Shown: positions 26,498-35,469, counted from the stretch's first letter. The stretch: 64,000 nt of DNA from Gemmatimonadales bacterium UBA2975 (GCA_002348265.1 DEAT01000022.1:73748-137747), one strand, 5' to 3'. The notes: generated from the sequence alone by a model not told the origin. Numbers and translations are program-made.

Positions 26498-26649
26498 GGG
26501 GCGACACGACATCCTGGAGAACTGTGCAGAGGTGTCGCTACATGAACAGTCATGTTCGTTTTACTATATGAACACAGGGCTTCGTCGAATTCTACTTGGA
26601 AGAGTTCTGATTTTCTGTGCGATATCTGATCCACGCTCCCCACCTGTAT

Positions 26650-27132
26650 ATGAATAAGAATCGCCTGATTTGCATTACTTTCGTAGCGCTGTCGGCACTC
26701 GCAATGTCAGCCTGTGATGACCCTTTCCAGGTTATTGAGGAGCTGACGTTCGACTCGAGCTTGGGCATAGTGCTCTCGGATTTCACACGGCTCGGCAGTG
26801 GGGTCTACGTGAAAGACGATGTAATAGGATCAGGGGATCTCACGGCGGATGGTCAGACTGCCGTGGTAGAGTACAAGGGCTATCTTGCGGATGGCTCGTC
26901 GTTCGGGAGTGGGACCTTCCCCTTCGTCGTAGGTAGCGGGGGTACTATCGCTGGATTCATGATAGGTGTGTTTGGCATGCGTGCTGGTGGCGAGAGATGG
27001 ATAATCATCCCCCCAGGGCTAGGTTATGGGGACGCAGACCAACCCAACATCCCAGCTGGATCTGTCCTGGTATTCAATGTCGAGCTTTGCAGGCTAGATC
27101 AGATTGGGCCGAACCCGGATTGCGGGAACTAA
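26650..27132 (+). CDS. FKBP-like lipoprotein 1
   Basis: Predicted lipoprotein of 160 residues with an FKBP-type peptidyl-prolyl isomerase domain. The signal ends in MSAC, so acylation is at that Cys. The domain covers GDLTADGQTAVVEYKGYLADG to IPAGSVLVFNVEL. Of the usual active-site residues the Tyr of VEYKG, the Tyr of GYG and the Phe of LVF are kept, but the Asp after Phe in the first loop is Gly (SFGSG) and the Trp of the 50s loop is Phe (IAGF), so activity may be weak. A GTG at 26617 is an alternative start. It is followed without a gap by a paralogue. Confidence 0.8.
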   Translation: MNKNRLICITFVALSALAMSACDDPFQVIEELTFDSSLGIVLSDFTRLGSGVYVKDDVIGSGDLTADGQTAVVEYKGYLADGSSFGSGTFPFVVGSGGTIAGFMIGVFGMRAGGERWIIIPPGLGYGDADQPNIPAGSVLVFNVELCRLDQIGPNPDCGN

Positions 27133-27639
27133 ATGAGACTTGCGGCCACCGTGCTTTCGCTCGGTGCTGCCCTTTTTGGCTGCAGCGAAAGCATTACCGA
27201 GTCCGACGAAGTCGAAGTCGTAATGCAGGTGATTGAAGAGACGCAGTTCGCCTCAACCCTACGCATTGACCTGACTGCGATGATTAAGTTGCAGAGCGGC
27301 GTATACATCCAGACGCTCTCAGAGGGCGACCCATACGCGCTAGAAGCCGCTATCGGAAGAGTGCTGGTCTTCGGGATCGAAGCCTGGCTTGCGGACGGAA
27401 CGCAGTGGATGAGCGCTGAGGAGACTCTGTTTCTGGGAGCCACATCGACGATCCGTGGCCTTGAGGATGCCTTACTAGGGATGTTACCCGGCGAGGAGCG
27501 GCTTGCTGTTATCCCCCCTCATCGCGCGTACGGTAGCCTTCCTCACCTCGATCCACAGGGGAATGTCATAGTTCCGGCTGGATCGATTGTGATCTTCAAG
27601 CTCTATCTGTACCAGGTGACAGAGGTTGGTTTTAGCTAG
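27133..27639 (+). CDS. FKBP-like lipoprotein 2 (degenerate)
   Basis: Paralogue of the gene just before it (168 residues, ATG directly after the TAA). The lipoprotein signal ends in LFGC. Both proteins share the pre-domain signature VIEE-x-x-F-x-S-x-L, followed by SGVY. The FKBP fold is recognisable (AWLADGTQW, IRGLEDALLGMLPGEERLAVIPPHRAYG, VPAGSIVIFKLYL), but the Tyr, Asp and Trp positions of the active site are Ile, Met and Leu. It has probably lost isomerase activity and kept a binding or structural role. The pair looks like a tandem duplication that has diverged. Confidence 0.75.
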   Translation: MRLAATVLSLGAALFGCSESITESDEVEVVMQVIEETQFASTLRIDLTAMIKLQSGVYIQTLSEGDPYALEAAIGRVLVFGIEAWLADGTQWMSAEETLFLGATSTIRGLEDALLGMLPGEERLAVIPPHRAYGSLPHLDPQGNVIVPAGSIVIFKLYLYQVTEVGFS

Positions 27640-27720
27640 GCCTAACATTCTCTGTTGGAGCCAATCGGTATCATGACTAAGCCACATCAAAGCGGAGAGT
27701 TGGCTGTTCTGGTACCGACT

Positions 27721-28485
27721 CTAGTCTGACGTTTCTGAGCTAGAGAAACCGTGTCTGTCCATATAGTTCTTGATTTCATAACCCAGCGCAGCGAGGAGTC
27801 TGGCTTCTCTCAGGTCTGGCTCTGCGCGAGAAATGACAGTTCGAAACGTGCGCATGACCGCTTCAGGCTTCCGCGCTTTATAGAAGTCAATGGCAAACAG
27901 ACCATCTTCGATGGCGCTGAAGGTCTCTTCCAACTCCTGGGAAGTGGGTGGCCTGGTTGCTCTCCGCCCTTTCGGCATCTCCATGTCACCCCCGTCGATA
28001 GCGAGAAAAACTTCGTACGCCAAGACCAGGGCCGCTTGAGCTAGATTGAGACTCGAGTACTCTGGGTCAGTGGGTATAATCGATACGGCATGGCATCGAT
28101 CAAGGTCTTCATTGGTAAGTCCGCGGTCTTCGCGACCGAATAAAATCGCGACCTTACCCTCCACTGAACGCTCTGCAATAACCGGGGCAACGGCACTAGC
28201 TGTTGTGTAGCTTCTACCTTCCGTTCGGGCACGCGCTGTGGTCCCTACTACGTAAGTGGCATCAGCCACTGCATCGACTAGTGAACTGAAGTTGCTTGCA
28301 GAGTCGATCAAGTCCCGAGAGCGATGGGCGATTCCTTCTAGGCGGTACGGGTCGAACTCGTCTGGATTGACGAGACGGAGATCAGAGAGCCCAAAGTTTT
28401 TCATCACTCGAATGACGCCAGCTACGTTGACGACATCTTTAGGGTGATCAAGGACGATTGAAATCCTAGACATCCGTCCCGTCAT
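27721..28485 (-). CDS. TrmH/SpoU-family RNA methyltransferase (TrmJ-like)
   Basis: SPOUT-class methyltransferase with a trefoil knot, about 254 residues, using S-adenosylmethionine to methylate a 2'-OH in tRNA or rRNA. The N-terminal RISIVLDHPKDVVNVAGVIRVMKNFG, the middle VGTTARAR, the knot motifs KVAILFGREDRGLTNEDL and SLNLAQAALVLAYE are the TrmJ/LasT set. TrmJ methylates residue 32 of certain tRNAs; this substrate is inferred. Two ATGs fit (28485 and 28473). The start lies within a few bases of the tatA stop, so it belongs to the tatA-acyl-CoA dehydrogenase transcript. Confidence 0.85.
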   Translation of the reverse strand: MTGRMSRISIVLDHPKDVVNVAGVIRVMKNFGLSDLRLVNPDEFDPYRLEGIAHRSRDLIDSASNFSSLVDAVADATYVVGTTARARTEGRSYTTASAVAPVIAERSVEGKVAILFGREDRGLTNEDLDRCHAVSIIPTDPEYSSLNLAQAALVLAYEVFLAIDGGDMEMPKGRRATRPPTSQELEETFSAIEDGLFAIDFYKARKPEAVMRTFRTVISRAEPDLREARLLAALGYEIKNYMDRHGFSSSETSD

Positions 28486-28489
28486 TGTA

Positions 28490-28690
28490 TCAGGCGTCGT
28501 GTGGCTCGTCGTCTGGATCTTCGGAAGGTGCCTGAAGTTCACCCTTAAAGTTCCTTATCCCACTCCCTAGGCCGCGTGCGAGATTCGGTAGTTTCTTTGC
28601 TCCGAAGAGAAGCATCAGAATGCCAAATACTAGAACCGCTTCCCACACGCCGAATGTGATGAGCCCTAACCCGACTATGATGCTGTTCAT
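28490..28690 (-). CDS. tatA: twin-arginine translocase subunit TatA
   Basis: Single-span membrane protein of 66 residues. One N-terminal helix (WEAVLVFGILMLLFGA) is followed by KKLPNLARGLGSGIRNFKGEL, the conserved amphipathic helix, and a short acidic tail. The FGAKKLP hinge is diagnostic. TatA forms the pore for folded proteins bearing a twin-arginine signal; ActB and the amidohydrolase at 56457 in this window are likely passengers. No tatB or tatC is adjacent. It overlaps the acyl-CoA dehydrogenase end by four bases. Confidence 0.93.
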   Translation of the reverse strand: MNSIIVGLGLITFGVWEAVLVFGILMLLFGAKKLPNLARGLGSGIRNFKGELQAPSEDPDDEPHDA

Positions 28691-29853
28691 CTCATCAGTG
28701 CCTTAGCGATAGTTTGTTTCTGCATGTTCGATGTGCCCTCATAGATGGTCCCGATTTTTGCGTCTCTGTAGAGCTTTTCTACGGGATATTCTTTAGTGAA
28801 GCCATACCCACCATGAAGGTCCACGCACATTGACGCCACCCTCTGCGCCATCTCCGAAGCGTAGAGTTTAGCCATCGCAGCTTCTGTCAGGAACGGCTGT
28901 CCTGCGTCCTTTAGGCGCGCTGCATTGTACACCATGAGGCGGGCGGCTTCGATTTCCGTAGCCATTTCGGCGAGTTGAAACTGCACCCCCTGAAACGAGC
29001 TTATTGATTGTCCAAACTGTTCACGCTCTTGCGTGTAGCGCAAAGTATGGTCCAGCGCCCCTTGAGCTAGCCCCAGCATTTGCGCCCCAATACCGATCCG
29101 GCCTTCGTTCAAGGTCTCTATAGCGGTCCTGTAGCCTTTCCCCACTTCACCGAGCACGTTCCGGGCTGGAACGCGGACCTTGTTAAAGATCAGTTCCGTC
29201 GTCGATGATGCTCGTATCCCCAGCTTGTCTTCTTTTTTCCCTATAGAGAAACCATCAGAATCTTTTTCGACTACAAAGGCTGTGATCCCTTTGTAGCCGG
29301 CACTCGGGTCGACCGTGGCGAACACTATGAAGAGCTCGGCCTCGCTACCGTTTGTGATCCAGAGCTTATGCCCTTCGATCACCCAGCCGTCTCCGTCTTC
29401 AGTAGCCCTACACGAGAGGGCGAAAGCGTCTGACCCGCTACCAGCCTCGGAAAGAGCGTAAGCGCCTATTTTATCAGAGGCCAACTGGGGGAGATAGTAA
29501 GCCTTGAGCTCATCACTCCCCCAGCGGAGCAAAGCATTGATGACGAGAGTGTTCTGAACGTCGACTAATGTGGCTACCGATGGGTCGACACGTGAAAGCG
29601 CCTCGACAATCAAGACCGACGTAAAGAAGTCTGCACCCGTTCCACCAAACTCTTCCGGTATCTCAATGCCCATGATACCCATATCGAAGAGCTGGGGAAG
29701 GAGCGAGGTGTCTATCTGCGCGGCCTCGTCCATCTGCATAACTCTTGGTGCGATCTCAGCGTTGGCGAAGTCTTGAACAGCTTCTTGGAACATTCGCTCT
29801 TGTTCGGTCAGGCTTGAAAGTGAGGGCCGTGTGTCGGTCGGCAGCGTTCTCAT
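28687..29853 (-). CDS. acyl-CoA dehydrogenase
   Basis: FAD-dependent acyl-CoA dehydrogenase of 388 residues, full family length. Signatures: GIEIPEEFGGTGADFF near residue 60, YALSEAGSGSDAFAL, LWITNGSEAELF, and the C-terminal GGYGFTKEYPVEKLYRDAKIGTIYEGTSN. The Glu of IYEGTSN is the usual catalytic base. It oxidises acyl-CoA to enoyl-CoA and passes electrons to ETF. Sequence alone does not tell whether its substrate is short- or branched-chain. It is the first gene of a minus-strand operon with tatA and the RNA methyltransferase. Confidence 0.93.
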   Translation of the reverse strand: MRTLPTDTRPSLSSLTEQERMFQEAVQDFANAEIAPRVMQMDEAAQIDTSLLPQLFDMGIMGIEIPEEFGGTGADFFTSVLIVEALSRVDPSVATLVDVQNTLVINALLRWGSDELKAYYLPQLASDKIGAYALSEAGSGSDAFALSCRATEDGDGWVIEGHKLWITNGSEAELFIVFATVDPSAGYKGITAFVVEKDSDGFSIGKKEDKLGIRASSTTELIFNKVRVPARNVLGEVGKGYRTAIETLNEGRIGIGAQMLGLAQGALDHTLRYTQEREQFGQSISSFQGVQFQLAEMATEIEAARLMVYNAARLKDAGQPFLTEAAMAKLYASEMAQRVASMCVDLHGGYGFTKEYPVEKLYRDAKIGTIYEGTSNMQKQTIAKALMR

Positions 29854-30192
29854 TGTTCGTGTCCAACGTAGGTAGTTCGCTCGGCAACTGCAGGGCCGAA
29901 AATCTACTAGACCAAGGTGAGAGAGTGGAGTGGTCCAGCTTAGCTTTGTTCGAGGCAGACGGAGCCAAGCGATCGCAGCTTAGAGAAGCGGATGTCACTT
30001 AGTTCCTCTTTGAAAATCCCAATAGTGCTATACCGGAACGACCATCTCATCCCCAGAGTGCTTGGTTTTTACTTTCAAGAGTCGGGGCGACAGGTTTAGT
30101 GTGTGATCTCGGCTGGTTCAAACGAAGGATCTTGACCTGATGACAAAACTCCGTATCCTGAGGTCCGAAGGCCTGAAAACCCTGCGGAGACA
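29854..30192. other. 339-bp divergent intergenic region (acyl-CoA dehydrogenase / gcvH)
   Basis: No gene is seen. I looked for a glycine riboswitch before gcvH and found no paired glycine aptamer pattern, so regulation by glycine at the leader is not supported here. The region presumably carries both promoters. Confidence 0.4.
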
Positions 30193-30582
30193 ATGATGTC
30201 CGACATCCCAGTAGACCTCTATTACACTGAAGAGCACGAGTACCTCAAGGCGACGGACGAGGATGGTGTTTATGCCGTGGGAATTACCGATTATGCCCAG
30301 GGTGAGTTAGGGGACGTTGTCTTTGTTGAGCTCCCCGACGGTGGAACCCATTTTGGGCAGATGGATGTATTCGGTACGATCGAGGCAGTTAAGGCCGTGT
30401 CAGATCTGTATTGCCCCCTCGAAGGCGAAATAGTTGCGGTCAATGACGAACTTGATGATGACCCGTCGATCGTGAACTCGGATCCCTATGGCGCGGGATG
30501 GATGATCAAGTTGAAACTTGCTGACCCCAGTGAGGTATCCTCACTCCTTAGTGCCGATGGCTATGAGGAGCACATCGGCTAG
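30193..30582 (+). CDS. gcvH: glycine cleavage system H protein
   Basis: Lipoyl carrier of the glycine cleavage system, 129 residues. It starts ATGATG, preceded by CGGAGAC. The lipoylation motif is GTIEAVKAVSD, with the modified Lys at about residue 67. It accepts the aminomethyl group from the P protein and hands it to the T protein. gcvP follows after an 81-bp gap that contains a strong hairpin. A lipoate ligase-like gene four genes on could attach the lipoyl group. gcvT is absent from the window. Confidence 0.96.
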   Translation: MMSDIPVDLYYTEEHEYLKATDEDGVYAVGITDYAQGELGDVVFVELPDGGTHFGQMDVFGTIEAVKAVSDLYCPLEGEIVAVNDELDDDPSIVNSDPYGAGWMIKLKLADPSEVSSLLSADGYEEHIG

Positions 30583-30612
30583 CCCAAGGCCGTGCTCCAA
30601 AACTTCCAGTCT

Positions 30613-30644
30613 GGGCCGCGATTTGCTTATGGCAATCGCGGCCC
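30613..30644 (+). terminator. strong hairpin between gcvH and gcvP
   Basis: GGGCCGCGATT (30613-30623) pairs perfectly with AATCGCGGCCC (30634-30644). No T-run follows, so it is a poor intrinsic terminator. It may instead reduce read-through or stabilise the gcvH transcript so that H protein is made in excess over P. Confidence 0.5.
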
Positions 30645-30663
30645 TCTGACGTGATAAGAGACA

Positions 30664-33537
30664 ATGACCCGTATAGATCCCACTCCAGATTTCGAGTCTC
30701 GACACCTAGGTCCTAGTTCGCGAAGCGTAGAGGCCATGCTTCAAGTGCTTGAGTACAAGTCTGTCGAAGCTCTGGTGGAAGACGTTGTCCCAGAGTCTAT
30801 CTATTTCCGCGATGCTCTGGCTTTGCCTGCTCCGCTCTCTGAAGCGGATTTTCTTGAGAGGCTAAGAAGCACTCTCTCGAAAAACCAAGTGCACAGATCG
30901 TTTATAGGAATGGGCTATTCAGATACACATACGCCGGGTGTGATTCTTCGAAACATTATGGAGAATCCAGGTTGGTACACCCAGTACACTCCGTATCAAG
31001 CAGAAATTGCCCAAGGGCGACTGCAGGCGCTCCTGAACTTCCAGACCATGGTGATTGATCTCACTGGTCTTCCGATCGCTAACGCATCACTTCTCGATGA
31101 AGGCACGGCTGCGGCGGAAGCTATGCATCTTGCCCAGGGCGCCTCAAAAGGGAGTGCGAACAAGTTCTTCGTCTCTGAGCTTTGTCATCCCCAGACGATT
31201 GATGTGATTAGAACACGAGCTTGGCCGCTAGGTATCGACGTGGAGGTTGGTGACCACTCGTCGTTCGAGCTGACTGAAGACGTGTTTGGCGTGCTTCTCC
31301 AGTATCCGGCCACAGACGGTAGCATTCTTGATTATCGGGACTTTGCGGCCACGGCTCACGAGATCGGCTCCACCGTTGTGGTTGCTTCTGATCTGATGGC
31401 GCTGACACTGCTCACTCCACCTGGTGAATGGGGTGCGGACATCGTGGTCGGTAACTCACAGCGCTTCGGGGTTCCAATGGGTTTTGGGGGCCCGCATGCC
31501 GCTTTCATGTCTGCACAAGATGCATTTAAGCGTAAGCTTCCGGGGCGCATTATCGGTGTTTCCGTAGATGCGGATGGCAACCCGGCTTTGAGGATGGCTT
31601 TGCAGACCAGAGAGCAGCACATACGCCGGGACAAGGCCACGTCAAACATCTGCACCGCTCAGGTGCTTCTGGCAATCATGGCAGGAGCGTACGCGGTCTA
31701 TCACGGGCCCGATGGCCTGAAGCGTATCGCAGAGCGGATTCGCAATCAGGCGTGTGTGCTCGCTACCGGGCTCAGGACGCTCGGGCATGAGGTTCTCACG
31801 AGTGACTTTTTCGACACGATTCGGGTTCGACCATCAGGGGACGTGAGCGAGGTTCTCGGCTTGGCGCTAGGAAACGGGATCAACCTTCGGAGTTTCAGTG
31901 ACGGTACGGTTGGTATCGCACTGGACGAAGTCACACGGCCGGACGATCTAGACGACCTGTTTTCGATTTTCAACAAGGGTGGCGAGCCAGATTTCAATGC
32001 ACGCTCCTTAGCGGAGCAGGAGAGTTCGCCGATGCTTCCCGCTTGGGCCGACCGGGAATCACCATATCTAGAGCATGAGGTCTTCAACAAATATCATTCC
32101 GAAACCGAGATGCTTCGGTATCTGCATAAACTCGAGTCCAAGGACCTCTCGCTGAATACGAGCATGATACCGCTCGGGTCATGCACGATGAAACTAAATG
32201 CGACCTCGCAGATGGCCGGGGTAACGTCTCCTGAAGCAGGTAAGCTTCATCCGTTTGCTCCTGAGGATCAGGTAGAAGGATACAAAATCATTTTCAGCGA
32301 GCTTGAGCAGTGGCTGGCAGAGATCACCGGTTTTTCGGCCACGTCACTTCAGCCGAACTCCGGTGCTCAGGGTGAATACGCGGGCCTTCTGGTCATTCGG
32401 GCCTACCACGAGGATCGTCAGGATCACCACCGAAATGTGTGCCTGATTCCAGCTTCAGCGCACGGTACTAATCCGGCGAGTGCAGTGATGGCCGGAATGA
32501 AAGTTGTTGTAGTTAAAAGTACCGACGATGGCCAAATAGATCTTGAAGATTTGAGCAAGAAGGCCGGCGATCATTCGGAGAACCTCGCCGCATTCATGGT
32601 CACATATCCATCGACGCACGGTGTTTTCGAGGAGGGGATCGTAGAGGCTTGCTCGATCATCCATGAACATGGTGGCCTAGTCTATTTAGACGGGGCCAAC
32701 CTGAATGCTCAGGTCGGGCTGGCACGTCCCGGTGACTATGGCGCCGATGTGTGCCACATCAACCTTCACAAGACGTTCGCCATACCGCATGGCGGCGGTG
32801 GGCCGGGGATGGGCCCTATCTGCGTGACGGACAAGCTTGCATCCTTTCTTCCCGGGCACGTAGTGCATAATACCGGTGGCGACAAGCCGATCACGGCAGT
32901 GTCAGCGGCGCCATGGGGTAGTGCGAGCATACTGATTATTTCCTGGGCTTACATAGCCATGCTTGGCCGAGCTGGGGTCCGCCGTGCGTCCGAAATAGCG
33001 ATCCTCAACGCCAATTACATGGCTAGGCGTCTTGAGCAGCATTACGATGTGCTGTACCGGGGTAACCGTGGCCTAGTGGCGCATGAGTTCATTATCGATG
33101 TGAGGCCTATGAAGAAGGCGACGGGTATTACCGAAGAAGATGTAGCGAAGCGCCTGATCGACTACGGATTCCACGCTCCTACCGTATCGTTCCCGGTTGC
33201 AGGTACACTTATGATCGAGCCGACTGAGTCAGAGTCGAAAGCGGAGCTTGATCGTCTGTGTGACGCCTTGATATCAATTAGAGCAGAGATTGAGCAAGTG
33301 GAACTGGGGATCGCTGATCGCGAGGACAACGCACTCAAAAATGCCCCGCATACCGCTAATATGGTGACTGCGAATGAGTGGTCTCACGAATACACCCGAG
33401 AACAGGCTGCGTATCCAGCTCCGTGGACGCGTGAAACCAAGTTTTGGCCTACGGTGCGTCGAGTGGACAACGCGTACGGAGACAGGAATCTTGTCTGCGC
33501 CTGTCCGCCAATTGAAATGTATGCTGAGGTCGGTTGA
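30664..33537 (+). CDS. gcvP: glycine dehydrogenase (decarboxylating), P protein
   Basis: Pyridoxal-phosphate enzyme (957 residues) that decarboxylates glycine and transfers the remaining aminomethyl group to lipoyl-GcvH. It is the single-chain form, with both halves fused. The N-terminal half shows FIGMGYSDTHTPGVI and YTPYQAEIAQGRLQALLNFQ; the C-terminal half has the PLP-binding Lys at about residue 703 in NLHKTFAIPHGGGGPG. The preceding Ser-Thr-His of YPSTHG is also typical. ATG 30664 is preceded by AAGAGA. With gcvH it supplies one-carbon units for folate. Confidence 0.97.
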   Translation: MTRIDPTPDFESRHLGPSSRSVEAMLQVLEYKSVEALVEDVVPESIYFRDALALPAPLSEADFLERLRSTLSKNQVHRSFIGMGYSDTHTPGVILRNIMENPGWYTQYTPYQAEIAQGRLQALLNFQTMVIDLTGLPIANASLLDEGTAAAEAMHLAQGASKGSANKFFVSELCHPQTIDVIRTRAWPLGIDVEVGDHSSFELTEDVFGVLLQYPATDGSILDYRDFAATAHEIGSTVVVASDLMALTLLTPPGEWGADIVVGNSQRFGVPMGFGGPHAAFMSAQDAFKRKLPGRIIGVSVDADGNPALRMALQTREQHIRRDKATSNICTAQVLLAIMAGAYAVYHGPDGLKRIAERIRNQACVLATGLRTLGHEVLTSDFFDTIRVRPSGDVSEVLGLALGNGINLRSFSDGTVGIALDEVTRPDDLDDLFSIFNKGGEPDFNARSLAEQESSPMLPAWADRESPYLEHEVFNKYHSETEMLRYLHKLESKDLSLNTSMIPLGSCTMKLNATSQMAGVTSPEAGKLHPFAPEDQVEGYKIIFSELEQWLAEITGFSATSLQPNSGAQGEYAGLLVIRAYHEDRQDHHRNVCLIPASAHGTNPASAVMAGMKVVVVKSTDDGQIDLEDLSKKAGDHSENLAAFMVTYPSTHGVFEEGIVEACSIIHEHGGLVYLDGANLNAQVGLARPGDYGADVCHINLHKTFAIPHGGGGPGMGPICVTDKLASFLPGHVVHNTGGDKPITAVSAAPWGSASILIISWAYIAMLGRAGVRRASEIAILNANYMARRLEQHYDVLYRGNRGLVAHEFIIDVRPMKKATGITEEDVAKRLIDYGFHAPTVSFPVAGTLMIEPTESESKAELDRLCDALISIRAEIEQVELGIADREDNALKNAPHTANMVTANEWSHEYTREQAAYPAPWTRETKFWPTVRRVDNAYGDRNLVCACPPIEMYAEVG

Positions 33538-33698
33538 GGGGCTGAGCCATGGGTGGTGAAGTCACCGGGCCTCCACTCGGTTCGTCATTTCACAGTCAAA
33601 TCAGCTTCTTTGCCATCACACGGTCCTAGCTTCGCGGCTCCCGACGAGGGGCGTCACTGAGTTTTGCCACAAGGGTTAGCTCTAAAACACTCATTTAT

Positions 33699-34379
33699 AT
33701 GCCAAAGCTCACTTTCCACGGCCATGCCACCGTGTCGATCCAAACTGCAGACAGTAAGCTTGTGATCGATCCTTTCTTTAGTGACAACCCTCATTTTGTG
33801 GGTTCGATAGACGACATTGAAGCCGACTATATCCTAGTCACACATGGGCATTACGATCACGTGGCGGACCTGATTGGATTGGCAGAGCGCACGGGTGCTA
33901 CGTGCATCGCGACGTTTGAGATCGCATCCTTCTTGGAAAGTCAGGGGTTGAATGCTAGCCCGCAGCATATTGGTGGTGGGGTTCATTATCCGTTTGGTTA
34001 TGTGAAGCTGACCGCCGCGCTGCACGGGGGCATGGTGAATTTGCCGGGTGCCGAGGCGTTCACGACGCTTCCCGCCGGGATCTTGATCAACTTCAATTCT
34101 GGCGAACGATTTTATCACGCCGGTGACACCGCTCTCTTAACGGACATGCAATTACTCAAAGGCAAAGTCGATGTTGCAGTTCTCCCGATAGGTGATCGGT
34201 TCACGATGGGGCCAGATGATGCCGTAACAGCTGTTGAGTTCATCGAACCCAAGGTGGTGATTCCGTGTCACTATGATACTTGGCCTCCGATTGAGCAGGA
34301 CGCGGATGCCTTTGCGACGAAGGTGGGTGGTCGCGCTAAGGTGCAGGTTATGGCGCCGGGGGACATTTTAGACTTCTGA
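33699..34379 (+). CDS. UPF0173 metal-dependent hydrolase
   Basis: Metallo-beta-lactamase-fold hydrolase of 226 residues, UPF0173 family. It starts MPKLTFHGHATVSI, and the metal motif THGHYDHVAD lies near residue 50. Further ligands are in YHAGDTALLTDM and IPCHYDTWPPI. The reaction catalysed by this family is not established. It lies between gcvP and the lipoate ligase-like gene; its TGA overlaps a CTG that might start that gene. Confidence 0.88.
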   Translation: MPKLTFHGHATVSIQTADSKLVIDPFFSDNPHFVGSIDDIEADYILVTHGHYDHVADLIGLAERTGATCIATFEIASFLESQGLNASPQHIGGGVHYPFGYVKLTAALHGGMVNLPGAEAFTTLPAGILINFNSGERFYHAGDTALLTDMQLLKGKVDVAVLPIGDRFTMGPDDAVTAVEFIEPKVVIPCHYDTWPPIEQDADAFATKVGGRAKVQVMAPGDILDF

Positions 34380-34450
34380 ACGACGCTTCTGGGACTTTTG
34401 ATCTCTCGTGGCGCGTCTTCCGCGATCCCGCTCGAGCGGGCGCGGAGAAC

Positions 34451-35200
34451 ATGGCTGCGGACCACACCCTAGCACACAGCGTTGCACAGGCAGGGTCAAG
34501 TTCTGGAAAAGGTCCTGAAGCGCCGCCGGCGGTGCTTCGCCTCTACACTTGGAAACGTCCTACGATATCGTTTGGTAGGAATGAGCCAGTGGTAGGGGTT
34601 TACAGTCCAGACAGTGAACACCTAAGGAATATCGACCTAGTGCGTCGACCGACGGGAGGCAGGGCTGTCCTCCACGATGCGGAGCTCACCTATGCCGTCG
34701 CTGTCCCGTCCCGTGCACTTGGTGGCGCGCGCGAGACATATCGTGTTCTGAATCACGCACTACTAAATGCGGTCCGGTCCCTGGGGACCATGGCGGACAT
34801 TCATGGAGATCCGAATGAGAGCGCACTCCCCTTGAGCGCCGGACCGTGCTTTCAGAGTCCAGCTGAAGGGGAAGTCACCGCTAATGGCCGTAAGCTCATT
34901 GGTAGCGCTCAGGCTAGGATAGGCGGGGCTCTCCTTCAGCATGGTTCCATTATGATCTCTGGCGACCAAACTCTGCTGTCGACAATTGGCCTATCCACGA
35001 ATCACCACCAGCCGGCCACCCTATCCGAACAGATAGGTGCGGTTGATGTCGAACGAGTCGCGAATGCAGTGATCAGTTCGATGAAACGATTCTTTGGGGG
35101 AAGTTGGCTTGAGGGCGAGTACTCAGCGGACGAGAAGCGAATGTTAATAGAGCTAGTCGAATGTCAGTATTCGACCGACCAGTGGACGTGGAGACGGTGA
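34451..35200 (+). CDS. lplA: lipoate-protein ligase A family protein
   Basis: Biotin/lipoate ligase-fold protein of 249 residues from this ATG. Motifs: WKRPTISFGRNEPV, the lipoyl-AMP site VRRPTGGRAVLHDAELTYAVAVP, and NGRKLIGSAQARIGGALLQHGSI, where the Lys of RKLIGSAQ is the conserved catalytic one. It would attach lipoate or octanoate to GcvH and the 2-oxoacid dehydrogenase E2 proteins. Sequence upstream of the ATG in the same frame still looks like the family N-terminus (WRVFRDPARAGAENMAADHTLA), yet the frame back to its TAA at 34337 holds no ATG, GTG or TTG. A CTG at 34376 overlapping the upstream stop is the only candidate for a longer form. The ATG start is the conservative call. Confidence 0.83.
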   Translation: MAADHTLAHSVAQAGSSSGKGPEAPPAVLRLYTWKRPTISFGRNEPVVGVYSPDSEHLRNIDLVRRPTGGRAVLHDAELTYAVAVPSRALGGARETYRVLNHALLNAVRSLGTMADIHGDPNESALPLSAGPCFQSPAEGEVTANGRKLIGSAQARIGGALLQHGSIMISGDQTLLSTIGLSTNHHQPATLSEQIGAVDVERVANAVISSMKRFFGGSWLEGEYSADEKRMLIELVECQYSTDQWTWRR

Positions 35201-35351
35201 AAAGAGGCAGACGTTACGAGCCCCGCGGATACCCTCTTCGTAGAGAGCTGGAGTGCTGAGTTGTGTAATGGATGCGGCATTACATTGCCCACCGCGCGAA
35301 GGCTGTTGTTTCGTCATGAAGCAATAAGAAAAAACTCAGCCACCAATGGGC

Positions 35352-35380
35352 TTGACACCTTTTTAGCCCCCTGCCATGTT
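35352..35380 (+). promoter_or_regulatory. candidate sigma-70 promoter for the ExbB-like gene
   Basis: A perfect TTGACA (-35) is followed after 17 bases by CATGTT (-10, 3 of 6 matches). It lies about 90 bases before the proposed TTG start. The spacing is ideal, the -10 weak. Confidence 0.45.
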
Positions 35381-35397
35381 GCGAGCCTCTTGAACCT

Positions 35398-35427
35398 GCC
35401 CTTCCATACTGTCTGGTGTGGAAGGGC
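35398..35427 (+). repeat. inverted repeat in the ExbB-like leader
   Basis: GCCCTTCCA (35398-35406) and TGGAAGGGC (35419-35427) are exact complements around a 12-base loop. It lies between the promoter candidate and the Shine-Dalgarno, so it could be a leader hairpin or an operator. Confidence 0.6.
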
Positions 35428-35469
35428 TGTCTAACGATTAGCAACTACGAACATCGGCTGGAGGTTTCG

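Noticed and set aside
26535..26575. Repeated ATGAACA motifs after actF
   Set aside because: Two short copies plus an imperfect inverted copy are too little to claim an operator.
30000..30192. Glycine riboswitch before gcvH
   Set aside because: I looked for the paired glycine aptamer consensus and did not find it.
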